A stretch of DNA of 64,000 nucleotides from Mucor racemosus (lineage: Eukaryota > Mucoromycota > Mucoromycetes > Mucorales > Mucoraceae), in the NCBI GenBank assembly GCA_027405735.1, contig JAPEHQ010000009.1:1302001-1366000 (forward strand), read 5' to 3'. The stretch's first letter is position 1. The number at the start of each line of letters is the position of its first letter. The notes below the pieces were generated by a model, which worked only from the letters and a program-made list of their open reading frames with translations, searched no databases and was not told where the DNA came from. The translations under genes and the position numbers were made by a program. This document shows positions 23,870 through 35,501 of this stretch, piece by piece.

Positions 23870-23898
23870 GCCATGTTTATGTTTATGATATTGGAGAG
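23692..23898 (+). pseudogene. decayed dynein intermediate chain (WD40) fragment in R2 copy A
   Basis: Reads, with several stops, ..NGTS-F..NLNANTEESF.., SGKALNKL, KKAAIGSNDGHVYVYDIGE, followed by a GTAAG donor-like site. The better preserved copy at 62778-62990 shows the same order in a single frame with one stop. This matches the end of the WD40 domain of cytoplasmic dynein intermediate chains, where DG-G-LDLWNLN-DTEVP is followed by ALNKV and GDSEGRIWIYDVGE. Captured gene fragment, not functional. Confidence 0.7.
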
Positions 23899-24039
23899 GT
23901 AAGAGTAAAAAAAAAACTTAATGTAAATCACCTCTAGCGCAATAATTATAAAATAAGACTATATTATCATCAAATAAACTACCACACAATATTAACATGT
24001 GTAAATATTTACAGTAATAAGCTTGAATCAAGTGGGTAC

Positions 24040-24044
24040 AGCAT
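24040..24044. repeat. target-site duplication AGCAT (left) of the chromovirus
   Basis: AGCAT directly precedes the 5' LTR and is repeated at 29910-29914 after the 3' LTR. Copy 1 of R2 has it once at the matching place. Five bases is the usual Ty3/gypsy duplication. Confidence 0.9.
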
Positions 24045-24363
24045 TGTAGTAAACTACATATACCAAGTTTGTTTAGTAATCAAATTGATCTTAGTCAACA
24101 TCTAAGATCTAATAACCTTAAATCACACAAAACTTTAAAATGTCAAATTGTACCACTGGTACTCCCAAACTAGGAACTAAACCATGAAGATCTTGCTTCA
24201 AGATCTTATTACTGTATTATTAATAGAATTAGAAAATAGTATATATCACAAAGGCTATGGTAATCCATAAACCTTTGCTTTTACTTTATATCTTAAATAA
24301 ATATCAAAGAGTTATAATTGTAGTCGCAACGCTTTTTTTTGTTTAATTACTATTTTTGTAGCA
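24045..24363 (+). repeat. 5' long terminal repeat of the chromovirus
   Basis: 319 bp, TG...CA ends, identical by eye to 29591-29909. Contains TATATC/TTTATATC A/T-rich stretches near its 3' half that could serve as core promoter; the gag-pol ATG is 51 nt after its end. Confidence 0.93.
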
Positions 24364-24413
24364 TTTTTTACAATTAACTTTTCTTTACTCTGTTCGTCAA
24401 ATTTACTACACAA

Positions 24414-27400
24414 ATGTCATCTGGAAGCTCCCCTGTTGGTATGTCCTTGTCTGGTAACAATACTTCAAGTATTGACACCCCTCCTCCCATATCTGCGTCT
24501 GATCATTTAGAGCAAATGAACATCGTAGCAAACCAAGAAGAAACTACTAAGTCCATTGATGAAGACGTTGAGATGTCAGATGTGGCTGAAATCAAGACTT
24601 CTGCTGTCGCTAAGAAGGATCCTATTATTGTATTGAAGAAATTAATCCTCAAAAGAGACCAATATGTATCCTTATATACGGATATGATCGCCACTGACTC
24701 TTCGATCCAAAAGGATATCGATCATGCTGTTGAAATCCGCGAGAAAATTGAAAATCTAAACAAAGACATATCAGTCCTCAAAAACTCTATTCGACTATCC
24801 AATGAAAAGGTATCCGCTTCCGTTGACATGCATATTGGTAAGCTCAATATTGGTGGCCTCCGTCTTTCTAAACAAGATCTCCCCAAGTTCCAATTGAAGT
24901 CTAGTACAACCAAATACTTCCCCAAGGATGAATCTTATGAATCAGTAAACCATTTCCTTAGGTCATTCGAGAAGGTGATATCATCTAGTGGTGAGGATGT
25001 AGAGAACATTTGGAAGAGATATGTTCCATTGACTTTACCGTATGAATTGGACAACTGGCTTAATAATGAAGTATTATCTTGCAATACATGGACCGAAGTG
25101 GGTGTCATCTTCAACAAGAAATTTGGTAACAATGCAATCCTTAAATTACAAGCTAGAAGAGAGGTCTTCAACGCAAAGATGAGACCTGGAGAATCCACAG
25201 AAGAATACACTGCTCGTTTCTCCAAGGCAGTGTCTGATGCTAATTACTCTATGGATAATACTACGATTGGCGATGCGTTTCTAACTGGGTTCCCTGAGGA
25301 ATGGCAAACTCAAATTAATACGGTGTTACATTGTAACCATTCGGATCGTGATTGCTGGATCATTGATGAGATTTATACCGCTGCTATTAACGTGTACAAC
25401 TCCAAACCTGCTCCCATCTCCTTTGTGAACAAATCTCGTACCTCCCCTGCTGGCTCTGTTGAATCGAACCAAAACAAAAAGTTTAAACCTAATGGTATCA
25501 AGGAAACTACTGGTTTCTATTGCTCAAATCATGGTGGTACTGCCTCCAAACATAATGAAAAAGATTGTTATAATAACAAAGTCGCTAATGCTGCTTCCCC
25601 TTCGGGATCTACTCAAAAATTTATCAAACCTAATTTTCTCGGTAACAAAAATGTTCCTAGGAAAGCTACTAGCAATACGTTTTGTAAGTGGTGTGGTGTT
25701 TTGTGGTTCTTTGGTCACTCATGTCCTGAATATGAAGCAAAGAGAAATGGTAATGTTGCTGTTTTATCTGTTCAAAGTTCCAACAATAGTATTAAAAAGA
25801 AATCAAAGAAATCCAAAGGAAAACAAAAGGCTGATGGAAATGAAAAACTACTTCGTGAATGTCTCGAGGATGACTCATACTGTGAGTATAGAAACAAACA
25901 AACAATTAAAAATTCTTTTCAGCTAATCACTCCTTTGCTTTTGAATAATATTAGAGTCCTTGGTAAAGTTGATCCAGGTGCGGACATATCATTCATAAAT
26001 AAATCAATTTTAAATAAAGATTTTAAAAATATAAAAAATATAAAAACTATGGGCTACTTAAATTTTCTCTCTGTAAATGAAGATGGGTCTAATAGTCGTA
26101 CCAAAAGAGTAGGACAAACTGAACCTATGGAAGTTACTTATTTAAATGGAATCGTATTTAGACATCAATTCGAAATTATTGAATTCAATGATGAGATGAA
26201 AACTGAATTTGATGTTTTGCTCGGTTCTGATATCCTACCTAAGTTAAAAATATATCTTAGTGGTGTTGCACATGCATGGCCAAATGATTCAAAAAAAGAA
26301 ATGTCTCAATTTGAAAATATCAATTACGATACAAAAAATGAACATGATCCTGATAATGCTGATTATGGATCACCCAACGAACGTGAACATTTAATGAAAT
26401 CAATTCAGGATTCATTAGACAGAAATATAAAAATAAGACCAGAAGCTGTTTGCTCAATGAAAGAAAGTATCGTACACATCCCAATTGATGATCCATCAGA
26501 TTGCTTTGTGAGACAGTACCCATTACCGGTCAATGCACACAACGAAATAAAAGCACAATTAAAGGAATGGTTAGATAACGGGATTGTTCAAAAGACTGTA
26601 CCCTCATCTACCTATCACTCACCTTTGCTATGTGTACCAAAAAAGGATCTTAATGGCAAACCCACGAAACTTCGTATTTGTTGTGATCTAAGAAAAATTA
26701 ATGCCGCTATATCTCGTAATTATCATGAGAATTACGCTGTACCAAAAATCAATGAAATTTTTGATAGAGTATCAGCTAATGCACGTATTATAAGTAAAAT
26801 TGACTTACACCAGGCATACATGTCGTATAGTGTACACGAAAATTCGAGGGAAGCTCTTACATTCAGCTATAACGGATTGTTTTACCATTGGTCTAGAGCA
26901 CCGTACGGATTAAAATTTATGAGTTCATTGTTTGTGAAATGCATGACCATTTTACTAAATGATATTCATATTGAACTTCAAAATGAAATGAAAAAATATA
27001 ACAAAAATCAAGATAGTGATGATACCTTTTATGGAGGGGTTGAACACTATGTGGATGATATAGTCTTATTTAGCAGAGATACTGTCTCGCATGTAAGACT
27101 TATAAACCTAGTCATTAATCGATTAACATCAGTTAATTTACGCATAAATGTGGACAAATGCACTTGGTTTAAAACATCTGTATTTTTGTTAGGATTTGTT
27201 GTTGGACCTGGTATTACCAAAATTGATATGAGACGTCTATCAGATATTGATAATTGGCCAATCCCTCAAACTGCCAAACAAGTTAAAAGCATTATGGGAG
27301 TGGTATCTCATCTGCGAGATTACTGTCCTATGCTATCAAAAGTAGCTGCACCTATTGATCAATTAAGAAATGATAATGATGTAAAAAAGAAATGGACACA

Positions 27401-29471
27401 GTTACATACTGACCGTTTCAACGCAATCAAACAAATATTATTATCGAATCAAATACTGCATACCCCAGTGATGGAAGATAAATTCTTCCTTCAAGTAGAC
27501 GCAAGTCTGTATGGGATTGCTGCTTGCTTATATCAAAAAGATAAAGTAGGTCGTATTAAACACATTGGATTTGTTAGTAAGTCTTTAAATCAAGCTGAAC
27601 GCAACTGGTCAACAAATCGCCGTGAAACTGCTGCAATTATGTTTGGCCTCCAAAAATTTAGATCCTTATTATGGGGACACCCTAACTTGGAAATCTTAAC
27701 TGATCATATTGCCCTGACATACATGTTTACATCTACAAATTTAAATAGTACCTTACAAAATTACTTGGAGACATTAAGTGAATATAATTTTACTATCTCT
27801 CACGTAAAAGGCATAGATAATGTTCTTAGTGATGCATTATCTCGTCTGTATCCTCCAATTGAAGAAGATCAGATACTGGAAGAAGAAAATCAAAAACAGA
27901 TGAAAAGATTACAAAGATTTATTTTGATGAAACGGGCCAACAAAAATAATGAAATTGTTCGAACAACCAAAATATATTCTAAAGATGTAAATCTGAATGT
28001 ACTAGCCGTTAAATTAAGCAGTAAAGAATTTAAATCATCTGTTACGGATTATGTATGTCCACCTGAAAAGGATCGTGCTCAAATCATTAAGGATGCTCAT
28101 GAAATTGGACATTTTGGTATAGAAAGTTGTGTAAAACACATTCATGTCTATTTTGGTCTCCATTGGAACACCATATATCAAGATGTCAAAGAGGTGCTTT
28201 TAACTTGTCGAGAATGTGCTTTACATAATATCTCAAAAAAGGGATTTAATCCAGCTCGTAGTATCGTCAGTTTTCAAGTTCTCGATCATGTCGCATTTGA
28301 TTTAGTAGGCCCTTTTTCCGTCACTGACAAAGGAAATGTATACATTCTAGTAATGATCGACCTCTGTACACGATACGTTGTTGCTCGTGCTATCCCAAAC
28401 AAATCAAGTACCACTGTAGCCCAAACTATCCTGAATATTTTTGGTGACTATGGCGTAGCATTATCCGTCATCCAAAGTGATAATGGAAAAGAATGGTCCA
28501 ATACGTTAATGAGCCACCTTACTAAATCATTAAATATACAGCATCGTTTCTCTACTCCATACTATAGTCAATCAAATGGAAGTGTTGAGAATGCGATAAA
28601 AACTGTAACTCAAACCCTGCGAAAAATGTGTGGTAACGACACTCGTAATTGGGATGATCGATTGGCAATTTGTCAGTTGGCTATAAACATGAAAATCAAG
28701 GATCGTACTGCTAGCACACCATTTAGTTTAATGTTTGCTCGTCAAGTAAATACAAATCGATCCACTGAAAACTTAAATTTGAATGGTCGAAAAGCCCTTT
28801 CTCTATCAGAACTCCAACAGCGAGCTGAATATATGAATTCCATTGTTTTCCCTGCTATTCAAACTAGAACCACTAGATTAGTCGAGGAATATAATAAAAA
28901 GATGGATGATAAACATTACATAATTGATATACCTTTTGATACACCTGTTATGGTCAGACTGAAGGAAGGCCGTGAAAATAAATTAGCACCTCTGTATGTT
29001 GGACCATACGTTGTTGCAAGGAAAACAAAAGCGGGAAATTACGTATTGCGTGATGAAAAGAATGAACTTCTCCATAGAGAATACACACCCTCTGAATTAA
29101 AAGTTATTTCACTAGATGAAACTGCAATTGAAGAAGAAACATTTGAAGTCGAAGATATTCGTGATCATCGAAAAAACAAAGATGGTGTTATTGAATACTT
29201 GGTCAAATGGGTTGGTTATGGTGAACGCGAAAATAGCTACATCACCCCTGACCTTTTCTCTTCTCCTCTTCCTATTAAAAAATATTGGGAAAAGGTTAAA
29301 CGAAATAAAGAATATGACTTGGAAAGAAAACAAAAATTAATCGAACAGAATAATACTTCTCGAAAAAAATTAAATAACAAAAATCCCTCTAGTTACCCTA
29401 GTAAACGGAAACTTGGTGCCGATGTATCACAGACATCGAAACCCCACAATCGTCGCAAGACTAAACCTTAA
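24414..29471 (+). CDS. gag-pol polyprotein of the chromovirus, single open frame
   Basis: 1685 residues without stop or frameshift. Order: retrotransposon gag region (about 180-330, ...WTEVGVIFNKKFG, RPGESTEEYTARF); Cys/His segments FYCSNHGGTASKHNEKDC and a variant knuckle FCKWCGVLWFFGHSC (about 370-440); aspartic protease with DPGAD at about 520 instead of the usual D-S/T-G; reverse transcriptase with YVDD at about 879; RNase H starting FLQVDAS at about 1029; integrase with H-H-C-C zinc site (HEIGHFGIES... TCRECA) and catalytic D1296, D1356, E1392 (35 residues between the last two); C-terminal chromodomain at about 1577-1626 (VEDIRDHRK, YLVKWVGYGERENSYI). The chromodomain targets integration to marked chromatin in chromoviruses. 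Gag and pol in one frame means one polyprotein without a shift. The knuckle spacing CX2CX7HXC is unusual. Confidence 0.96.
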   Translation: MSSGSSPVGMSLSGNNTSSIDTPPPISASDHLEQMNIVANQEETTKSIDEDVEMSDVAEIKTSAVAKKDPIIVLKKLILKRDQYVSLYTDMIATDSSIQKDIDHAVEIREKIENLNKDISVLKNSIRLSNEKVSASVDMHIGKLNIGGLRLSKQDLPKFQLKSSTTKYFPKDESYESVNHFLRSFEKVISSSGEDVENIWKRYVPLTLPYELDNWLNNEVLSCNTWTEVGVIFNKKFGNNAILKLQARREVFNAKMRPGESTEEYTARFSKAVSDANYSMDNTTIGDAFLTGFPEEWQTQINTVLHCNHSDRDCWIIDEIYTAAINVYNSKPAPISFVNKSRTSPAGSVESNQNKKFKPNGIKETTGFYCSNHGGTASKHNEKDCYNNKVANAASPSGSTQKFIKPNFLGNKNVPRKATSNTFCKWCGVLWFFGHSCPEYEAKRNGNVAVLSVQSSNNSIKKKSKKSKGKQKADGNEKLLRECLEDDSYCEYRNKQTIKNSFQLITPLLLNNIRVLGKVDPGADISFINKSILNKDFKNIKNIKTMGYLNFLSVNEDGSNSRTKRVGQTEPMEVTYLNGIVFRHQFEIIEFNDEMKTEFDVLLGSDILPKLKIYLSGVAHAWPNDSKKEMSQFENINYDTKNEHDPDNADYGSPNEREHLMKSIQDSLDRNIKIRPEAVCSMKESIVHIPIDDPSDCFVRQYPLPVNAHNEIKAQLKEWLDNGIVQKTVPSSTYHSPLLCVPKKDLNGKPTKLRICCDLRKINAAISRNYHENYAVPKINEIFDRVSANARIISKIDLHQAYMSYSVHENSREALTFSYNGLFYHWSRAPYGLKFMSSLFVKCMTILLNDIHIELQNEMKKYNKNQDSDDTFYGGVEHYVDDIVLFSRDTVSHVRLINLVINRLTSVNLRINVDKCTWFKTSVFLLGFVVGPGITKIDMRRLSDIDNWPIPQTAKQVKSIMGVVSHLRDYCPMLSKVAAPIDQLRNDNDVKKKWTQLHTDRFNAIKQILLSNQILHTPVMEDKFFLQVDASLYGIAACLYQKDKVGRIKHIGFVSKSLNQAERNWSTNRRETAAIMFGLQKFRSLLWGHPNLEILTDHIALTYMFTSTNLNSTLQNYLETLSEYNFTISHVKGIDNVLSDALSRLYPPIEEDQILEEENQKQMKRLQRFILMKRANKNNEIVRTTKIYSKDVNLNVLAVKLSSKEFKSSVTDYVCPPEKDRAQIIKDAHEIGHFGIESCVKHIHVYFGLHWNTIYQDVKEVLLTCRECALHNISKKGFNPARSIVSFQVLDHVAFDLVGPFSVTDKGNVYILVMIDLCTRYVVARAIPNKSSTTVAQTILNIFGDYGVALSVIQSDNGKEWSNTLMSHLTKSLNIQHRFSTPYYSQSNGSVENAIKTVTQTLRKMCGNDTRNWDDRLAICQLAINMKIKDRTASTPFSLMFARQVNTNRSTENLNLNGRKALSLSELQQRAEYMNSIVFPAIQTRTTRLVEEYNKKMDDKHYIIDIPFDTPVMVRLKEGRENKLAPLYVGPYVVARKTKAGNYVLRDEKNELLHREYTPSELKVISLDETAIEEETFEVEDIRDHRKNKDGVIEYLVKWVGYGERENSYITPDLFSSPLPIKKYWEKVKRNKEYDLERKQKLIEQNNTSRKKLNNKNPSSYPSKRKLGADVSQTSKPHNRRKTKP

Positions 29472-29474
29472 TTT

Positions 29475-29518
<44 letters not shown>

Positions 29519-29590
29519 TACTACTTTACTTTACACTATTTCATTACTTCTCTTGTCAACACATTCATCAATGTGTTTGGCCGGGGAGCA

Positions 29591-29909
29591 TGTAGTAAAC
29601 TACATATACCAAGTTTGTTTAGTAATCAAATTGATCTTAGTCAACATCTAAGATCTAATAACCTTAAATCACACAAAACTTTAAAATGTCAAATTGTACC
29701 ACTGGTACTCCCAAACTAGGAACTAAACCATGAAGATCTTGCTTCAAGATCTTATTACTGTATTATTAATAGAATTAGAAAATAGTATATATCACAAAGG
29801 CTATGGTAATCCATAAACCTTTGCTTTTACTTTATATCTTAAATAAATATCAAAGAGTTATAATTGTAGTCGCAACGCTTTTTTTTGTTTAATTACTATT
29901 TTTGTAGCA
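29591..29909 (+). repeat. 3' long terminal repeat of the chromovirus
   Basis: 319 bp, same sequence as the 5' LTR; preceded by the purine-rich GGCCGGGGAGCA and followed by the AGCAT duplication at 29910-29914. Confidence 0.93.
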
Positions 29910-30460
29910 AGCATCATTAATTCTTGAAAAAGTTCTCAAGTATTATAAAATCTCTTATTTTTAAGACTTACAAGGCTTATAAGCGGAATATTAATTTAGA
30001 AAATTATTCTTGTCCAGATCATCAATTTTGACATTTTTTAATTTTTTTTTTCTGATTTTGCAAATTTAGAATTAATTATACTACCAATTATAAAAACAAA
30101 AAATATACACATATGCAGAATTTAGCGCTCTATTTGTTCAATAAAAAATAATAGATATTTTTATTGCCAAATATCACATGAAAATCCTTTAAACAAAAAA
30201 CCGTTTTTGGGCCAAAAATGCTAGATTTTATTACTTAACATTTAATATTAAGCTTTTATAAAACGTGTATGACCTATAGCTACAATTTTCTCTCACAATG
30301 TAGTACATTTAAACGTTAATTTTGGTATCAAAATTTGATTTTTCTATTTTTTGATCTAAATCATGAGTGTTAGTAAGGATAAAATGAGCCCCGAAAATGT
30401 CCGCTACAAAGTCTGAATTTTCAGACCGTACATGGTTAAACATAAGAAAAGTTAAAAAGA

Positions 30461-31312
30461 ACACTTTTTTCTTATAAATACTTAAATAAGTATATCTAGT
30501 TCTAATTGTATTTTAGTTGGTTATCTTAAGTACATTATATATAAATAAACGGCACTTAATGCGTAGTAGATGTACGAAGAACATATCTTGATTTCATTAA
30601 CTAATAGCTGTTTTTGAAGTTTATTTGGACACATTTTTGAAAAAAAAGTCTTTTCTGCTGCTTGAAAGAAATTTAGCAAATGGAGAAATGCTTGAAATCA
30701 ATGAATATTGATCCAAATGGGTTATAATTTATAAATTTCAAAATACTGTATGCTACAGTTGTAACGATAGTATCCAGTGATATAATTTTAGCATCCCATT
30801 GATTTGCTGGCTAAATCATTATAATCAAACGCCCACTTTTTTTTGTAGGGTTTAAAGCTTAGCAGACCATTATTTTAAATTATTTAGTATCAATGCCAAA
30901 TCAGCCAAAATCAGCATATACGGCAATAACAACTACCGAAATCACGAAGTAAGCATTCTTTTTTTTTTTTTTTTTTTTTTTTTTTGCCATAATAATATTC
31001 AAAAATGTACTGCAATGTGTTTCATATACATATTTTCGAAAAGCTTTGGATATTAAATATTGATTTCTGTATCTACATTTAGTAGTATTAGAGGCTTAAA
31101 CATTTTCGTAATATCTAGCAAATATATATAGATCCAGATCTAGTGCATCATACGATAGCTTACAATGTCGCAAATAGTTCGCAGTTTCCATCAATTTGAT
31201 ACATTTCTATCTTCAAAACATGATACACAATTAAACTTACACAATATGCTGGCTGTTATATTCATATAAAGCGTCCTCGAAAAATTGTAAATGATGATTA
31301 TTATTTATTATC
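30461..31312. other. gene-free spacer right of repeat island 1
   Basis: AT-rich, with a long T-run at about 30959-30985. No match to other parts of the window and no coding signal seen. It ends at the 3' side of the zinc transporter gene. Confidence 0.45.
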
Positions 31313-32843
<1,531 letters not shown>

Positions 32844-32916
32844 TTAAAAAGGAGGATGGGCTTAATTAGAGTCCGCTTTTGAAGTATCTTGAGATTACAA
32901 AAAGTATTCTATTTTA

Positions 32917-34088
32917 TTATCCTATATGAAATTGAACACTTAGTATATGCTTTATATTGGTAGAGTTGTTGCTATCATTTACCTTCATGGGCGCATTCGA
33001 GGTATCTATTATTCTATCATTTTCAGGTGCAGCATCAAAGACATTAAAGAATCTTTCGCCAGAAACACTGACCTCTAAAATTGAGGCCAGATTGCCACAT
33101 CGATAACAGTAATTGGGAGCAGACCATACAGTAGATAGTTTATCATCGAATAGAACTTGATATCCTGCATTACATAACTGATGTGCTCTTAATATGTGAT
33201 CCATTTTATTCAAATGTAAAAATCTATCCACCACCAAACTACCAAATGTATATCCAGCTCCTCTTGCAGAAATGGCAAATTCCTCTTTATCTGGATCTGG
33301 ATCTGACCAAACTAAATCTGCCATGGCGCCTTCATGAGGAATCTCCTTAAATCTATCGATGATTCTTATCTGATCCAAAACATGAATTGTGGGTGATAAT
33401 CCTATAAAATTCATTAATATCATGGCATAATACTTTAACCAAAAGATTTCGTACCTCCGTGGACACAAAATATACTATTATCCACAACAACAGACAATGT
33501 CAAATAGTCAAACATGTCTGTAAAGTATTTCCATACTTGCATTGATCCATATTTACGAATGCATTCAGCATAAAATCCATACGTCTGGAACAAGGAGAAA
33601 AAACAGGATTTGATTGTTAATTTTATGCAAAACCATATACACGGGTAATCATATACCTGAGTTACAGCTCTTGATTCATGATTTCCTCTTACAAGTTGCA
33701 CACGATCTGGGTATCTTAATTTCAGGCAAGTTAGAAGCGATATTGTCTCTATACTGTATAATCCTCTATCGACATAATCTCCCAGAAATAGATAATTTGT
33801 GTCAGGGCAGTATCCTCCAATTCGAAAAATCTCAATCAAATCGTAATATTGTCTACATCAACAGATGCTAATTTTAAAAAAAAATCTACATGTACAATTG
33901 ATTATCAATATAGTAATTTACCCATGAATATCGCCAACTACAGTTACAGGCGCACTAATATGCACAACGTTGCTTTCAGATATTAGCAATTCTTTTGTTC
34001 TCTCACAAATTTCTTTTAGAACACATTCTGCTAATAATTGTTTTTTGTATAATCGTTCCAAACAAGCATCAAGGTCAAGTGCCACCAT
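32917..34088 (-). CDS. Ser/Thr protein phosphatase catalytic subunit, PP2A family (PPG1-like)
   Basis: Metal-dependent phosphoserine/threonine phosphatase. Four exons (34088-33922, 33852-33657, 33584-33455, 33401-32917) give 325 residues. All PPP signature motifs are present: GDIHGQ (about residue 52), GDYVDRG, RGNHESR, CVHGGLSP, WSDPDPD and [10 protein letters not shown], then [12 protein letters not shown], so metal and phosphate ligands are intact. CYRCGN places it in the PP2A/PP4/PP6/PPG1 group. The tail (FDAAPENDR then about 30 residues ending SVQFHIG) lacks the YFL carboxyl end that is methylated in PP2A and PP4, which favours PPG1, involved in glycogen and in far-complex signalling in yeast. 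It is divergent to PEX14 with 366 bases between starts. The subtype is less sure than the family. Confidence 0.92.
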
Positions 34089-34454
34089 ATTAATAATTAG
34101 TTTTATGTATTTTTTATATATTTACAAGAAAGAAATGAAAAAGAAGAAAAAGAGGGAGTATTAAAAACGCACACCCAAAAAAGATTTTATTTCATCCTGA
34201 CGATATGCTTTGTTATAAAAAGGTTGATATAACAGCACTGAACTTTAAATAATCAATGCAATATGTATAAGCTGAAAAACAGCATATAAAAAAAAGCTTA
34301 TTCAGCGATAAACATCTTGTTTCTATCGTCATCTTTTTTTCACATTATCATTGAAGCAATGCTGTTTGTTATTGTTGTGTAGAAATTCGGTATAAAATCA
34401 GTCACTGAGATGATGACCTTTCGTACATTCTTTTTCTTTCTCTTTATCAATAAA
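34089..34454. promoter_or_regulatory. shared divergent promoter of the phosphatase and PEX14
   Basis: 366 bases between two divergent ATGs. It contains A-rich runs and two TTATAAAA-like stretches (about 34212 and 34286) but no clear operator. Annotated from position only. Confidence 0.35.
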
Positions 34455-35501
34455 ATGAAGGAGGATTTGATAAAGTCAGCTGTATCATTTCTATCATCTG
34501 CTAACGTACAGACAGCAGATAGAGACAAAAAAGTAGAATTTCTTAAAAAGAAAGGGCTCAATGATCAAGAAATTGGAGAAGCATTTAAACGAGTTGAATC
34601 AGATATTACATTACCGAAACAAGTATAATTAGATACCTAAAAATGTTAAACTGGGCTCATTTGAAAAAACTGACATACATGTAAAATAGACAACAGATCA
34701 TGTTCCTCAATTACCCCCTAGAATTGCGTATAATCCAACGCAAATAGTGCATTATCCACTAGAACCTATACCACGCATGACAAATAGACAATTACTGCGT
34801 TATGTTTTAATCGTCGGAATGGGTTCATTTACGATAACAGCTGCATTAGTTTTGATTATAAAGGTAATAAAATGTAAATACTGCGTTGAACATAGTACTG
34901 ATTTATTGTTAAATAGAAATACATCTCAAAAATATTTAACGCCATTGCTGCATATCAAAGTAATAGATACCAACAACATACATATCTTTTAAATCGCATG
35001 GAATCCACGTTAATTCATTATTCTACCACTACTGATGATTTACAAAAAGCACAAGAAAAACTAGACAATTCGCTTAACCGTTTATTACAATCTGCCCGAG
35101 AATTAAAGCAAGAGGGCAACCAACCATATAAATTATTGAGATCAACTATGGAACGATTTACAAACTCTTTATCACATAATCCTTTAATAACAAATATAGA
35201 TGCCCGTAATCAATTCAACTACCAAAGTGGATTCGCATCGTCATATGCGGATCGTTATCAAGTGGATACAAGCCATAGCCTGACAGTACAAAATATCAAA
35301 AGCGAGATTCGAAGTGTTAAAGGTATGCTGTTGAGTAGAAGAAATTTCCCGGTTGTATCAACAGCAGCGCCTTCCCCATTAATTTCTCGAGGATTTGTGC
35401 CTCCTTCACCGACTATTCCAGATCAATCTGCTTATCATCCTAGGATAGGAAGGTCTTTTCGAAATCAATTGAATACAACAGTTCAAGATGCATCTCCATA
35501 A
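34455..35501 (+). CDS. PEX14: peroxisomal docking protein PEX14
   Basis: Peroxisome membrane protein that docks the cargo receptor PEX5 during matrix protein import. Three exons (34455-34622, 34690-34863, 34917-35501) give 308 residues. The N-terminal Pex14 domain is clear (EDLIKSAVSFLSSANVQTAD, then KKVEFLKKKGLNDQEIGEAF), a receptor-binding three-helix module. A proline patch (VPQLPPR) and one membrane span at about 93-113 (LLRYVLIVGMGSFTITAALV) follow, then a coiled coil (about 135-175, DLQKAQEKLDNSLNRLLQSA) and a disordered tail. A second ATG 45 nt upstream in the same frame (34410) would add a hydrophobic leader; the 34455 start fits the family. Confidence 0.93.

Larger units (their letters stand above)
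24045..29909 (+). mobile_element. complete Ty3/gypsy chromovirus (LTR retrotransposon)
   Basis: 5865 bp: 5' LTR 24045-24363, gag-pol frame 24414-29471, 3' LTR 29591-29909, target duplication AGCAT. The two 319-bp LTRs start TGTAGTAAAC, end TTTGTAGCA and read identically base by base, so insertion is very recent. Downstream of the frame lie an A-run (29477-29515) and a purine-rich GGCCGGGGAG just before the 3' LTR, the likely polypurine tract. Immediately after the 5' LTR there is no TGG-type tRNA primer site, only TTTTTTACAATTAAC, so priming may be unconventional. It inserted into R2 copy 2. All parts needed for autonomy are open. Confidence 0.95.
23870..30460 (+). repeat. macro-repeat R2, about 0.72-kb direct repeat, copy 2 (split by retrotransposon)
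   Basis: The left part 23870-24044 and right part 29915-30460 together match 18907-19630. The chromovirus sits between them with a duplicated AGCAT. Joining the flanks with a single AGCAT restores the sequence seen in copy 1 near 19071-19080. To the right of about 30460 similarity to copy 1 stops. Confidence 0.8.

Noticed and set aside
18907..30460. The 0.72-kb direct repeats as LTRs of a second retrotransposon
   Set aside because: They lack TG...CA ends, the first copy starts inside the dynein fragment, and no gag-pol traces lie between them.
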